From an uncultured Clostridia bacterium (GTDB lineage: Bacteria; Bacillota; Clostridia; Monoglobales; Monoglobaceae), in assembly GCA_947631965.1 (NCBI GenBank), contig CANRNL010000021.1, positions 1-34,439 on the forward strand: a DNA stretch of 34,439 nucleotides. Reading direction: 5' to 3'. A program made the position numbers and the translations under genes. This document shows, piece after piece, positions 7,786 to 16,717 of the stretch. How positions within the stretch are numbered: position 1 is the stretch's first letter; each line of letters opens with the position of its first letter. Below the pieces are notes generated by a model, which searched no databases, was not told the origin of the DNA, and saw only the letters and a list, made by a program, of their open reading frames with translations.

Positions 7786-8782
7786 ATTCCTTTACCTCAT
7801 ACTTCTCAATATTTTCTTTAATAGCGCCCACCACATCATTTTCAACGGTTTTGACCGCCTGACGTATCGCGTGGTAGAACGCCTTTGCGTTTGAACTTCC
7901 GTGCGCCTTAATGACGCTCTTTGACGCGCCGAGCAAAGGCGCGCCGCCGTACTCGGTGTAGTCCATTGTTTTCTTTATATCGTCGATGCCGCTCTTTACC
8001 ATAGCCGCCGCCATATAAGAGATTGCGTTTTTCTTAAACACATTTTTCAGCATACGCCCGAATATAATTCCCATTCCCTCGGTCAGCTTCAAAAGCACGT
8101 TGCCCGTAAATCCGTCGCACACCACCACGTCCGCGGCGCCCTGCGGAATGTCGCGCGCTTCGACGTTGCCTATGTAATTCATACCCGACGAGCCCTTTAA
8201 AATCTCGTTGGCTTCCGAAACCTCAGGTCTGCCCTTGCCGTCCTCCTCGCCGATGTTTACAAGCCCAACGCGCGGACAATCAATATCCATAACCTTCTTC
8301 ATATATATATCGCCCATAACGGCAAACTGGGTCAAAAATTGAGCGGTACACTCGGCGCTCGCGCCCGCGTCCACCAGAATAAACGCGCCCTTTTCGGACG
8401 GCATAATCGGTGCAAGCGCTACTCTGCGCACTCCGTGGATACGCTTTACGATAAGCGTCGAACCCGCGATGAGCGCGCCCGTGTTTCCGGCGCTCACAAA
8501 CGCTTCGCCCTCGCCCTTGGAGAGCATTGAAAGCCCAACCATCATAGACGAATTTTTCTTTTCGCGCACCGCGTCCATAGGCTTATCCTCACCCGAAATA
8601 ACTTCGGACGCGTTAACGATTGAGAACTTTACGTCGGGGTACTTTGCGGTTTCGCGCTCTATGTCACTCCGCTTTCCGACGAGTATCACTTCTATGTCAA
8701 AATCGCGGAGCGCCGCGGCACAACCCTCTATGACCGCCGCCGGAGCGTTGTCTCCGCCCATTGCGTCAACAATGATTTTCAA
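7778..8782 (-). CDS. plsX: phosphate acyltransferase
   Basis: Converts acyl-ACP to acyl-phosphate, the acyl donor for PlsY, linking fatty-acid to phospholipid synthesis at the inner membrane face. The 334-aa protein begins with KIIVDAMGGDNAP, the family hallmark, and contains GRPEVSEANEILK and VCDGFTGNVLLK. I chose the TTG at 8782 because GGGAGG lies just upstream and it gives the canonical N-terminus; the in-frame TTG at 8803 lies upstream of that ribosome-binding site and adds a non-conserved extension. Coupled to fabH by overlap. A hairpin precedes the gene (8802-8838). Confidence 0.96.
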   Translation of the reverse strand: MKIIVDAMGGDNAPAAVIEGCAAALRDFDIEVILVGKRSDIERETAKYPDVKFSIVNASEVISGEDKPMDAVREKKNSSMMVGLSMLSKGEGEAFVSAGNTGALIAGSTLIVKRIHGVRRVALAPIMPSEKGAFILVDAGASAECTAQFLTQFAVMGDIYMKKVMDIDCPRVGLVNIGEEDGKGRPEVSEANEILKGSSGMNYIGNVEARDIPQGAADVVVCDGFTGNVLLKLTEGMGIIFGRMLKNVFKKNAISYMAAAMVKSGIDDIKKTMDYTEYGGAPLLGASKSVIKAHGSSNAKAFYHAIRQAVKTVENDVVGAIKENIEKYEVKEYV

Positions 8783-8801
8783 TAAGTTTCCCTCCCGTCG
8801 C

Positions 8802-8838
8802 AAGCGGACAGGTTTTTAAATGACAAAAACATCCGCTT
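8802..8838 (-). other. hairpin just upstream of plsX
   Basis: Stem AAGCGGA / TCCGCTT with an inner GTTTTT / AAAAAC stem, sitting just before the plsX ribosome-binding site. The 117-nt gap between pgsA and plsX has no convincing consensus promoter and no FapR- or FabT-like operator that I can recognise. On the plus strand the hairpin is followed by TTTTT, but no plus-strand gene precedes it. Function unknown. Confidence 0.5.
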
Positions 8839-8899
8839 TTTACAGTTTAGCATATTTAAACACAAACTAATATTAAATTTATGTAACAAATTTTCAATT

Positions 8900-9448
8900 T
8901 TATTTAAACCTAATGATGTCCCGATTCTTCAAAATATAGTCAACTCCCGAATACAGCGTCAGCACAACCATAATCACCACCAGCACCAAAGGTATGTTTA
9001 CCTGTTTTACCGTAAGCGAAACGCCGTCTATCGTGTCTATCATAACCGCGGTCACCGCTATGATTTGAGAAATGGTCTTTGCCTTTCCCCACTTGCTCGC
9101 CGCTATGACGTTTCCCTCTCCCGCCGCGAGCAGTCGAATACCGGTCACAATAAACTCGCGCAAAAGCACAATTATCGCGACCCACTCGTTGATAACGGTT
9201 ATGCGCTCGTCACACAAAAAGCAGACAAGCGCCGCACAAATCAGCATTTTATCCGCAATCGGGTCCATCAGCTTGCCGAAGGTCGTAACCTGCTTGTTGC
9301 GGCGGGCTATGTATCCGTCAAGCGAATCCGTAAGCGACGCAATCACAAACACGACTATCGCGCTGTATATGTGTCCGTAAATAAACAGAAACATATATAT
9401 CGGAATTAACAAAATCCGCGCAACGGTAATTTTATTGGGAGTATTCAT
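8900..9448 (-). CDS. pgsA: CDP-diacylglycerol-glycerol-3-phosphate 3-phosphatidyltransferase
   Basis: Makes phosphatidylglycerol phosphate, the committed step to phosphatidylglycerol, in the membrane. The 182-aa protein shows the complete CDP-alcohol phosphatidyltransferase motif, with Asp41, Asp44, Asp62 and Asp66 in DSLDGYIARR...GKLMDPIAD. Several hydrophobic helices surround it (about 10-37, 70-90, 150-172). The ATG at 9448 has AAAGGCGG upstream. It follows rimO by 25 nt; rimO-pgsA is a common Firmicutes pairing, often near recA as here. Confidence 0.96.
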   Translation of the reverse strand: MNTPNKITVARILLIPIYMFLFIYGHIYSAIVVFVIASLTDSLDGYIARRNKQVTTFGKLMDPIADKMLICAALVCFLCDERITVINEWVAIIVLLREFIVTGIRLLAAGEGNVIAASKWGKAKTISQIIAVTAVMIDTIDGVSLTVKQVNIPLVLVVIMVVLTLYSGVDYILKNRDIIRFK

Positions 9449-9473
9449 TTGTTATAACCGCCTTTCCCACATC

Positions 9474-10799
9474 CTATGAGCCGCTCGCCTCGCCGAATAA
9501 ATCATATTCGTCGCTGTCGTTTATAAGTACATCCGCAAAGCCGCCAATCTCAGGCGGCTGCGCGGCGGTAAAAAACACCTTGCCGTCAACCTCAACCGAG
9601 TCGGCATATGTACGCCCGTAATACATTTTCACAAACGAGTCGTATCCCTCGGTCAGCACCCTCTGCACGGTTCCTATTTTATTTTGACACAGCTCCTCCG
9701 AAACGTCAAGCTGAGCGAACATAAGCTGCTCCTGCCTGTCCGTCTTGGTCTGCTCGTCAAGCTGTCCGCCGAGCGCCGCCGCAGGCGTACCCTCCTCCTG
9801 AGAATACGCAAAAACTCCGAGCCTGTCAAACTTCATATCGCGTATGAACTGCTCCAGCTCATCAAGCTGCTCCTCACTCTCGCCGGGGAAGCCCGCAATC
9901 AGCGACGTCCTTATCACCACATCGGGTATCTTCTCCCTGAGCTTTTCTATGACCGAAACTATCTGCGCCTTGTTGGTGCGCCGTCCCATCTTTTTGAGAA
10001 TTTCATCATTGCAGTGCTGAATGGGTATATCCATATAGTTGCATATCTTCGGTTCGGACGCGACCGTATCTATAAGCTCGTCTGTCACAAGTTCGGGATA
10101 ACAGTAGTGCAGCCTTATCCACTCTATACCGTCTATTTTGCAAAGCTTCTTCAAAAGCCTCGGAAGAGTGTACTCACCGTATAAATCCATTCCGTAGCGC
10201 GTTGTGTCCTGAGCGATAACTATAAGCTCCCGCACGCCGTCCGCCGCCATTTTTTCCGCCTCGGAAACTATATCCTCCTCGCGGCGGCTGCGGTAACGGC
10301 CGCGTATCGAGGGAATGACGCAGTATGTGCAGCAGTTGTCGCACCCCTCGGCAATTTTCAAAAACGCCGTGTAATTCGGCGTGGTGCGTATTCGGGGCAG
10401 GCTATCCGCCTCCATATACTCGCACCCGCATATCGCTATGTTATTATTATTCTCAAGCCCGTCGATTATGTCCGCTATTTTGTCGTAGTCGTTAACGCCG
10501 ACCACCGCGTCAACTTCGGGCATTTCCCTGAGTATCTCGTCTTTATAACGCTGTGCCATACAGCCCGTAACAATCAGCTTCTTGTTTTTATCGCTTTTCT
10601 TTTCCTCCGCAAGAGCGAGAATACAGTCGATAGACTCCTGCTTTGCAGACTCGATAAACGCACAGGTATTTACTATCATAATATCCGCGTCCGCCTCGTT
10701 CTCGACAAGCTCAAACCTGCCGTCGATAAGACCGAGCATCTGCTCCGAGTCCACAAGGTTTTTGGAACAGCCCAGCGAAACCACAGAAACCTTTTTCAA
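9474..10799 (-). CDS. rimO: ribosomal protein uS12 methylthiotransferase
   Basis: Methylthiolates the conserved aspartate of ribosomal protein S12 using radical SAM chemistry and two 4Fe-4S clusters. The 441-aa protein starts with KKVSVVSLGCSKNLVDSE, the RimO signature holding the first auxiliary-cluster cysteine; the radical SAM motif CDNCCTYC supplies CX3CX2C, and a TRAM domain forms the C-terminus. I prefer the TTG at 10799, with GGAG 10 nt upstream, over the GTG at 10808, whose spacer would be 1 nt. It begins next to the recX stop, so it is translationally linked to recX. Confidence 0.95.
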   Translation of the reverse strand: MKKVSVVSLGCSKNLVDSEQMLGLIDGRFELVENEADADIMIVNTCAFIESAKQESIDCILALAEEKKSDKNKKLIVTGCMAQRYKDEILREMPEVDAVVGVNDYDKIADIIDGLENNNNIAICGCEYMEADSLPRIRTTPNYTAFLKIAEGCDNCCTYCVIPSIRGRYRSRREEDIVSEAEKMAADGVRELIVIAQDTTRYGMDLYGEYTLPRLLKKLCKIDGIEWIRLHYCYPELVTDELIDTVASEPKICNYMDIPIQHCNDEILKKMGRRTNKAQIVSVIEKLREKIPDVVIRTSLIAGFPGESEEQLDELEQFIRDMKFDRLGVFAYSQEEGTPAAALGGQLDEQTKTDRQEQLMFAQLDVSEELCQNKIGTVQRVLTEGYDSFVKMYYGRTYADSVEVDGKVFFTAAQPPEIGGFADVLINDSDEYDLFGEASGS

Positions 10800-10800
10800 G

Positions 10801-11295
10801 CTATTCACGCTCCGTTTCGTATCTTGTTATACCGCGCTTTATTTCGCCGAGCGAGTATCCTCGTCCGGCAAGATGATGCTTTAATTTCTCGCGCGCGGCA
10901 TAATCTCCTATTTCCTCTCCGCGCAGCTTCATTTTCAGATATTCGAAAAGCGCATTTTCAAAATCCACTTCGCTTTCGGCAAACGCCGCGTCAATAACGC
11001 TTCGGGCAACGCCCTTTTTAACAAGCTCCTGCCTTATGCGAAACTCGCCCTTGTAGTTGATAAGAGCCGCGTCGATTATGTAAACGTCGGCGAAATTGCG
11101 GTCGTTTATTATATCGTTCTTTATAAATTCGTCAATCACATCATCTATAACGCTGTCCGAAAAACCCTTCTTTTTGAGCTTGTCCGACAGCTCGCGGCAG
11201 GTGTGCATACGCCGCGCCAGACTTGACGACAAAATTTTTATCGCCCGTTCGCGCTCCGAATTTTCAAAATCGTCCAAAAAATCACCGCTTTTCAA
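10801..11295 (-). CDS. recX: RecX-family regulatory protein
   Basis: RecX binds RecA filaments and limits recombinase activity. At 164 aa it falls in the family's range and is built from repeated three-helix units such as RELSDKLKKKGFSDSVIDDVIDEF (broken here only by reading order) and IRQELVKKGVARSVIDAAF. It lies 36 nt downstream of recA, the usual place. The start is uncertain: the TTG at 11295 has a weak ribosome-binding site, and a TTG at 11277 preceded by GGTGA is an alternative. Confidence 0.85.
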   Translation of the reverse strand: MKSGDFLDDFENSERERAIKILSSSLARRMHTCRELSDKLKKKGFSDSVIDDVIDEFIKNDIINDRNFADVYIIDAALINYKGEFRIRQELVKKGVARSVIDAAFAESEVDFENALFEYLKMKLRGEEIGDYAAREKLKHHLAGRGYSLGEIKRGITRYETERE

Positions 11296-11331
11296 CCGCT
11301 TTTGCCTGTTTTATCGCCTTCTTAATTCATA

Positions 11332-12387
11332 CTACTTTTTCTTGGAGGGCTTTTGAATCGAGTTAACGGGACCGTCAAACATTTCGAAATTACCGTCCGC
11401 CGGCAGACCCGCGTTTTCGCGAACCTTCATTTCTATTTCGCGGCAAAGTTCGGGGTTGTCTTTAAGAAGAGCCTTGACCGCTTCGCGTCCCTGTCCGAGA
11501 CGGTTGCCGTCGTAGGAGAACCACGAGCCGCTCTTTTGAACAACGTCCTGCTCTACCGCCATATCGAGAATGGTTCCCTCTTTGGAAACACCCTCTCCGT
11601 AGATTATGTCAAACTCCGCCTCTTTGAACGGCGGCGCAACCTTATTTTTAACAACCTTTACCTTGGTGCGGTTTCCTATCATACCGCCCTCCGACTTAAG
11701 CGTTTCCACACGTCTTACGTCCATACGAATCGAAGAATAGAACTTGAGCGCGCGTCCGCCCGTGGTGGTTTCGGGGTTGCCGAACATAACGCCTATCTTT
11801 TCTCTAAGCTGGTTAATAAACACCGCGGTACAGTTTGATTTTGCGATAACGCCCGCAAGCTTTCTGAGAGCCTGCGACATAAGTCTCGCCTGCGCTCCGA
11901 CGGTAGCCTCGCCCATAAGTCCTTCAAGCTCCTGTCTGGGGACCAGCGCCGCAACCGAATCGACTATAATTACGTCAACCGCGCCCGAACGGACAAGGTA
12001 TTCCACAATTTCAAGAGCCTGCTCACCGGTATCGGGCTGAGAAATAATAAGGTTGTCCACATCAACGCCGAGCGCCTCCGCATAAACGGGGTCGAGCGCA
12101 TGCTCCGCGTCGATAAACGCGGCCTCTCCGCCCATCTTCTGAACCTCGGCGACTATGTGAAGCGCGACCGTGGTTTTACCCGACGATTCGGGCCCGTAAA
12201 TCTCAACTATTCTTCCGCGCGGAACGCCGCCTATGCCGAGCGCCATATCGAGCGTCAGAATACCCGTCGGTATTGCCTCGACATTCATAACGGACTGCTC
12301 ACCGAGACGCATTATAGCGCCGTCGCCGTACTGCTTTTTAATCATACGAAAGGCATTGTCTATCGCCTGTTTTTTCTCTTCGCTCAT
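11332..12387 (-). CDS. recA: recombinase RecA
   Basis: ATP-dependent strand exchange and SOS coprotease. The 351-aa protein has Walker [10 protein letters not shown] at residues 65-73, the Walker B region [12 protein letters not shown], the loop-2 region around [19 protein letters not shown] and a C-terminal domain. The ATG at 12387 has AAAGGAG 11 nt upstream; an extended frame back to 12498 covers the promoter and is not used. A sigma-A-type promoter sits at 12446-12474. I saw no Firmicutes LexA box (CGAAC-N4-GTTCG) near it. recX follows. Confidence 0.98.
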   Translation of the reverse strand: MSEEKKQAIDNAFRMIKKQYGDGAIMRLGEQSVMNVEAIPTGILTLDMALGIGGVPRGRIVEIYGPESSGKTTVALHIVAEVQKMGGEAAFIDAEHALDPVYAEALGVDVDNLIISQPDTGEQALEIVEYLVRSGAVDVIIVDSVAALVPRQELEGLMGEATVGAQARLMSQALRKLAGVIAKSNCTAVFINQLREKIGVMFGNPETTTGGRALKFYSSIRMDVRRVETLKSEGGMIGNRTKVKVVKNKVAPPFKEAEFDIIYGEGVSKEGTILDMAVEQDVVQKSGSWFSYDGNRLGQGREAVKALLKDNPELCREIEMKVRENAGLPADGNFEMFDGPVNSIQKPSKKK

Positions 12388-12445
12388 TTGCAGAAATACT
12401 CCTTTATCCTTGAAATTACTATATATTGCTATATCTATATATAAT

Positions 12446-12474
12446 ATAGTATAATAAAAGCAGACATTAGTCAA
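12446..12474 (-). promoter_or_regulatory. recA promoter
   Basis: TTGACT (12469-12474), 17 nt, TACTAT (12446-12451); TATACT two bases away and TATATT further down are alternative -10 elements. Leader of about 50 nt to the recA ATG. Confidence 0.65.
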
Positions 12475-12485
12475 CATATTTTTTT

Positions 12486-12512
12486 CGCCCGAAATCACAA
12501 AGATTTCGGGCG
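12486..12512 (-). other. hairpin after cinA, before the recA promoter
   Basis: Perfect 11-bp stem CGCCCGAAATC / GATTTCGGGCG, 15 nt after the cinA stop. On the minus strand it is followed by seven A residues, so it lacks the U-tract of an intrinsic terminator for cinA. It may be a weak or factor-assisted stop, or a 3'-end stabiliser. Confidence 0.5.
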
Positions 12513-12527
12513 AGCCGAATACCGCGT

Positions 12528-13043
12528 TTATTCGAGCGTTCCGAGTGCCTGACGGCGTATAATATCGAGAGCCTTCGAGACGGCCTGCTCCCGTACCCGA
12601 TTTCTGTCACCGGCAAACAGGCATCGGTAAGAGCGCAGAACATTCTCCGCGCTGACCGCGATATACACAAGGCCAACCGGCTTTTCCTCGCTTCCGCCGT
12701 CCGGTCCCGCGATACCCGTAATTCCTATTCCTATATCCGCACCGCCCAAGCGCCGCACGCCTCTCGCCATTTCAACTGCGGTGTTAGGCGACACCGCGCC
12801 GCACTCATCGAGCGTTGAGCGGCTAACGCCGAGCAACTTTATTTTCTGCTCGTTGGAATACGTCACCGCGCCGCACTCAAAGCACTCGGACGCGCCCGCG
12901 ACCGAAGTTATTTTGCCCGCGAGCAGTCCGCCGGTACAGCTCTCTGCGGTCGCAACGTGCAGACCGCGCTCTCTGAGTATGCGGCACACTTCAAATTCAA
13001 GACTGCGGCTCTCACCGCCGCCCGACATAATTTCGCAATTCAT
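12528..13043 (-). CDS. pncC: CinA-type nicotinamide-nucleotide amidohydrolase (C-terminal domain only)
   Basis: Deamidates nicotinamide mononucleotide to nicotinate mononucleotide in NAD recycling. The 171-aa protein corresponds to the CinA C-terminal domain alone: [16 protein letters not shown] near residue 31, [12 protein letters not shown], then [21 protein letters not shown]. It lacks the N-terminal COG1058 domain of full CinA. A pairing next to recA (cinA-recA) is frequent in bacteria. The ATG at 13043 has a GGGGCGG-type site upstream; thiI is 24 nt further upstream. Confidence 0.92.
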   Translation of the reverse strand: MNCEIMSGGGESRSLEFEVCRILRERGLHVATAESCTGGLLAGKITSVAGASECFECGAVTYSNEQKIKLLGVSRSTLDECGAVSPNTAVEMARGVRRLGGADIGIGITGIAGPDGGSEEKPVGLVYIAVSAENVLRSYRCLFAGDRNRVREQAVSKALDIIRRQALGTLE

Positions 13044-13067
13044 AAAACATCCGCCCCTTTTGCCAAA

Positions 13068-14246
13068 CTAACCTATTTCGATAACCTCTGTGTTTTCAAC
13101 CGCGTCGCTCATAAGCTCCTCCGCGTTTGTAAGCGCCTTCTCCGCCTCAACGACCTCTTCGAGAGAGGGGCGCGTCTTGGGGTGCTTCGGAACAAAAATC
13201 GTACAGCAGTCCTCATAAGGCAAAATAGAGGTTTCGTATGTTCCTATCTGCTTTGATATTGTCACAATTTCCTCTTTGTCCATACCTATACAGGGGCGGA
13301 ACACCGGCATTGAAACCGCCGCGTCACTCGCGCAAAGCCCCTCAAGCGTCTGGCTTGCCACCTGACCTATGCTCTCGCCTGTGATAAGTGCGCGCGCACC
13401 GCTTTTTTCGGCTATGCGCTCCGCAATTCTCATCATATATCGGCGCATTATTATGGTCAGGTGCCTTTCGGGGCACTTGTCGATTATCGAAAGCTGAATA
13501 TCGGTAAACGGAACGATATGCAGCTTGATTTTGCCGCAGTATTCCGAAATTATTTTGGCAAGGTCTATCACTTTTTCCTTTGCTCTGTCGCTCGTGTACG
13601 GATGGCTGTGAAAATGAACCGCGTCAACAGTCACTCCGCGCTTTGAAATCATATATCCGGCAACGGGGCTGTCGATACCGCCCGACAAAAGCAGAGCCGC
13701 CTTGCCGTTGGTTCCGACCGGCATACCGCCCGCTCCGCGTATTTTGTCGGTATACACCAGCGCGTCGCCGCGAATCTCGATGTTTACCTGAATATCGGGG
13801 TTGTGAACGTCCACCTTTAGCCCGTCTACATTTTTTAAAACCATACCGCCTATAACGCGGCATATTTCGGGTGAACGCATCGGAAATGTCTTATCCTCGC
13901 GCATAGATTCGACCTTGAACGTCTTTCCGCCCCGCTCCTCCATATCGCTCTTTACGCACTCTATGGCGGCGGCGGCTATCGCGTCTATATTTTTTTCGCA
14001 TTTCGTCATAAGACATATATTTGAAATTCCGAACACCTTTTTGAGCCGCTGCACGGCGGCGTCGGTATCTGCGTCGCCGAGAGGCTCCACATATATCGTG
14101 GACTGCGCCTTTCGGACGCTGAACTCTCCGACGTCCGCAAGCGCGAGGCGTATATTGTCAATCAGCTTCCTCTCAAACATAGGCTTGTTAAGCCCCTTGA
14201 GCGCAATCTCACCGTATTTTAAAAGAATAACATCCGCTTTTTTCAT
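13068..14246 (-). CDS. thiI: tRNA 4-thiouridine synthase / thiamine sulfurtransferase
   Basis: Activates U8 of tRNA by adenylation for sulfur insertion; may also serve thiamine synthesis. The 392-aa protein has an N-terminal ferredoxin-like region with YGEIALKG (11-18), a THUMP domain (about 60-170) and the PP-loop SGGIDSP at 188-194. The C-terminal rhodanese domain of the E. coli protein is absent, as usual in Firmicutes, where sulfur comes from a dedicated cysteine desulfurase. That enzyme is encoded 29 nt upstream. The ATG at 14246 has CGGAGGT upstream. Confidence 0.96.
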   Translation of the reverse strand: MKKADVILLKYGEIALKGLNKPMFERKLIDNIRLALADVGEFSVRKAQSTIYVEPLGDADTDAAVQRLKKVFGISNICLMTKCEKNIDAIAAAAIECVKSDMEERGGKTFKVESMREDKTFPMRSPEICRVIGGMVLKNVDGLKVDVHNPDIQVNIEIRGDALVYTDKIRGAGGMPVGTNGKAALLLSGGIDSPVAGYMISKRGVTVDAVHFHSHPYTSDRAKEKVIDLAKIISEYCGKIKLHIVPFTDIQLSIIDKCPERHLTIIMRRYMMRIAERIAEKSGARALITGESIGQVASQTLEGLCASDAAVSMPVFRPCIGMDKEEIVTISKQIGTYETSILPYEDCCTIFVPKHPKTRPSLEEVVEAEKALTNAEELMSDAVENTEVIEIG

Positions 14247-14275
14247 AAGTTGACCTCCGTACCTGTTTTATCTTT

Positions 14276-15424
14276 TTACTTGTATTTCATAACCCGCCGT
14301 ATGCTGTCTGCCGCACGGCAGACAGCCAACGCAGTCTTTTCAATATCGTCGGGCGTGTTGAACTCGGACAGACTGAATCTTATACTGCCGTCAATCATCC
14401 TCGGACTAAGACCTATCGAAGTAAGCACATAGCTCGGCTCGCGCTTGTGGCTGGAGCAAGCCGAACCCGACGAAACATAAATCCCGTCCCGCTCCAGAGT
14501 GTGGAGCATAACCTCGGACTTAACTCCGCCGAAGGATATATTTAAAATATGCGGAGCGGAATTTTCGGGCGTGTTGACCGAAATATCCCTCACATTTTTT
14601 TCTATTTTACATCTTAACAAATCGCGGAGAGTGCGAACCTTGGGCATATTGACCGAGATTCCGGCCGCGCCGCGCGCCGCGGCTTCCGCAAAGCCCGCGC
14701 AGCCTGCCGGATTTTCGGTGCCCGACCTCAATCCGCCCTGCTGACCGCCGCCGAACAAAATCGGTGAGATTTTTGTGCCGCCCCGAACGTAGAGAACTCC
14801 GACCCCTTTCGGACCGTGAATTTTATGCCCGCTCACAGATATGAGGTCTGCTCCCGTGCTGCCCGCGGTAAACGGTATCTTGCAGTACGCCTGAACCGCG
14901 TCGATATGGAAATACGCTCTCGGCGCAATGCGTTTTAAAGCGCGCCGCATTTCGCCGACAGGCTGAACGCTTCCTATTTCGTTGTTGACATACATACACG
15001 ACACAAGCACCGTATCGGGTCGTATCATAGAAACAAACTCGTCGAAATTGACAATTCCGTCCTTGTTCACCGAAACCAAGTCAACTTCATAGCCCTGCGA
15101 CTCCAAATAGCTGAGCGTCTTTAAAGTCGCGGGATGCTCTATTGCCGTGCTGATTATATGTTTTCCTCGGCTCGCGCCGCAAATTCCGCGTATCGCAAGG
15201 TTATTGGACTCCGTACCGCCGGACGTGAAAAAAATCTCGCTCGGAGACGCGCCCAGCGTCGCCGCAACCTTTTCCTTGGCTTCTTTCATCACTTTTTCCG
15301 CCGCAATTCCCATTCTGTGCATAGACGACGGATTTCCGTAAACAAAGCTCATAACCTCGCCCACCTTCGCGACAACGCTGTCGTAAGGCTTTGTGGTGGC
15401 GCTGTTATCAAGATATATATCCAT
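14276..15424 (-). CDS. cysteine desulfurase (NifS/IscS type), ThiI partner
   Basis: PLP enzyme that removes sulfur from cysteine as an enzyme persulfide. The 382-aa class V aminotransferase begins with YLDNSATT, has EHPATLKT (His97), the PLP lysine Lys201 in SGHKIHGPKG and the catalytic Cys323 in SSGSACSSHKREPS. Adjacency to thiI indicates it feeds tRNA thiolation (the NifZ role of B. subtilis), although iron-sulfur assembly cannot be excluded. The ATG at 15424 follows GGAGTTTTGGTGT. Its promoter is at 15493-15521, divergent from the ROK gene. Confidence 0.93.
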   Translation of the reverse strand: MDIYLDNSATTKPYDSVVAKVGEVMSFVYGNPSSMHRMGIAAEKVMKEAKEKVAATLGASPSEIFFTSGGTESNNLAIRGICGASRGKHIISTAIEHPATLKTLSYLESQGYEVDLVSVNKDGIVNFDEFVSMIRPDTVLVSCMYVNNEIGSVQPVGEMRRALKRIAPRAYFHIDAVQAYCKIPFTAGSTGADLISVSGHKIHGPKGVGVLYVRGGTKISPILFGGGQQGGLRSGTENPAGCAGFAEAAARGAAGISVNMPKVRTLRDLLRCKIEKNVRDISVNTPENSAPHILNISFGGVKSEVMLHTLERDGIYVSSGSACSSHKREPSYVLTSIGLSPRMIDGSIRFSLSEFNTPDDIEKTALAVCRAADSIRRVMKYK

Positions 15425-15492
15425 ACACCAAAACTCCTTAAATCACAAATAAACAGCCCTTACCCCTAAAGGCAGGGCGCAAGTATAATATA

Positions 15493-15521
15493 ATATTACT
15501 ACATCAAAGAAATTTTTTCAA
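15493..15521 (-). promoter_or_regulatory. promoter of the cysteine desulfurase-thiI unit
   Basis: TTGAAA (15516-15521), 17 nt, TAATAT (15493-15498); TATATT and TATACT just downstream are alternatives. The 260-nt divergent region also holds TGACAA-GTT-TTGTCA (15566-15580), a small palindrome between this promoter and that of the ROK gene. Confidence 0.6.
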
Positions 15522-15616
15522 CTTTTATTTTTATTCTTTTCTCCCACAGTACATATTACGCGGATTGACAAGTTTTGTCACAAAATACCGAAATCACCCG
15601 ATTAACCTTTTTTTGC

Positions 15617-15645
15617 TTTACAAATCGGCAAATAAGAAGTATAAT
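15617..15645 (+). promoter_or_regulatory. promoter of the ROK-family gene
   Basis: TTTACA (15617-15622), exactly 17 nt, TATAAT (15640-15645). The leader is about 35 nt and ends in the AAGGGGTGG ribosome-binding site. Confidence 0.75.
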
Positions 15646-15685
15646 ATAAGAAATATAATAAAAAGATACAAGGGGTGGAAAAATT

Positions 15686-16636
15686 TTGCTTTACATAGGA
15701 CTTGTTTTGGGAGGAATAGACATAAAAGGTGGGCTTGTCAACGACGACGGCGAGCTGCTCTACAGCACCCAGTCGGACATTAAAGACGTCACCGATATGA
15801 AAACCAACGTTTCGGAAATGGTAAATCTGTACCATAAAATCCTTGAGGACACTCAAATCGACTCCGAAGAGATAGTGTGGGTCGGCGTAGGCTGTCCGGG
15901 CGTGTGTAACCCGAAAACCGGCATTATCGTTCATTCGAGCGCGCTCGGCGTGGACAATTATCCGCTCGGCTCCGAAATTTCGGAGCAAATAAACAAAATG
16001 GTGTTTGTGGATAACGACGCAAACTGCTCCGCGCTCGGCGAGGCATGGGGCGGCGCGACTCACGGCGTTTCGGACTCGGTGTTCCTTATGCTCAGCAGCG
16101 TCGGTCTGGGAAGCAGCGTTATTTTGGGCGGAAAGGTTCATCGCGGTCTTGGCAACGCGGGCGGTGAGCTTGGACATATGGTCATAGAAGCGGGCGGAGA
16201 GCCGTGTGAGTGCGGCAGGCGCGGCTGCTGGGAGCAGTATTCCTCCGCAAGCGCGCTTATGCGAATGACAGTCAGAGCCGCGGAAAAAGATAAGGACAGC
16301 TTTATCTGGAATGTCGTCGACGGCGATTTGAAAAATACTGACGGCAAAACCGCATTTATTGCGGCTCGCCACGGCGACAAAACGGCACAGGAGGTCGTCG
16401 AAACATACATAAACTATCTGTCGGAGGGCATAGCAAATATAATAAATATATTTATGCCCGAAAAAATTGTTCTCGGCGGCGGAATAGGCGGCGAAGGAAG
16501 CGCGCTTCTCGAACCTCTGCGCGAGAAGGTATATGATAAAATATATATGAAAGACCCCTCCCACCCCATCTCGATAGTCAGCGCGATGCTCGGTCAGAGC
16601 GCGGGCATAATCGGCGCAGCGATGCTCGGAATGTGA
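15686..16636 (+). CDS. ROK-family protein (glucokinase-like), degenerate phosphate loops
   Basis: The ROK family contains sugar kinases and repressors. This 316-aa protein lacks an N-terminal helix-turn-helix, so it resembles the kinase branch (glucokinase). The catalytic Asp111 (FVDNDANCSALGE) and the zinc site (His164 in GELGHM; Cys174, Cys176, Cys181 in CECGRRGCWEQY) are present, as is the GGGIGGEG segment. However, the first phosphate loop, normally DxGGT, reads LVLGGID (residues 6-12), and the second, normally GTGxGGG, reads SVGLGSS (138-144). Both ATP-binding loops are thus altered, so activity should not be assumed. TTG start at 15686 with AAGGGGTGG upstream. It is monocistronic with its own promoter and terminator. 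Confidence 0.85.
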   Translation: MLYIGLVLGGIDIKGGLVNDDGELLYSTQSDIKDVTDMKTNVSEMVNLYHKILEDTQIDSEEIVWVGVGCPGVCNPKTGIIVHSSALGVDNYPLGSEISEQINKMVFVDNDANCSALGEAWGGATHGVSDSVFLMLSSVGLGSSVILGGKVHRGLGNAGGELGHMVIEAGGEPCECGRRGCWEQYSSASALMRMTVRAAEKDKDSFIWNVVDGDLKNTDGKTAFIAARHGDKTAQEVVETYINYLSEGIANIINIFMPEKIVLGGGIGGEGSALLEPLREKVYDKIYMKDPSHPISIVSAMLGQSAGIIGAAMLGM

Positions 16637-16677
16637 GAATCCGAAGATTTTAACGAACTAAATCGGAATAAAAAATT

Positions 16678-16717
16678 AACCGACAAAAATCCGCAGATTT
16701 TTGTCGGTTTTAATTTT
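16678..16717 (+). terminator. intrinsic terminator of the ROK gene
   Basis: 14-bp stem AACCGACAAAAATC / GATTTTTGTCGGTT with loop CGCA, followed by TTAATTTT. The same stem recurs after spoVAE at 32268. Confidence 0.85.

Noticed and set aside
8783-8899. FapR or FabT operator upstream of plsX
   Set aside because: Only a loose AGTTT...AAACT inverted pair with the wrong spacing; no real match to either consensus.
12486-12512. Intrinsic terminator after cinA
   Set aside because: The stem is strong but is followed by A residues on the transcribed strand, not U.
15566-15580. TGACAA-GTT-TTGTCA palindrome as an operator between divergent promoters
   Set aside because: Too short to assign; mentioned only under the neighbouring promoter.
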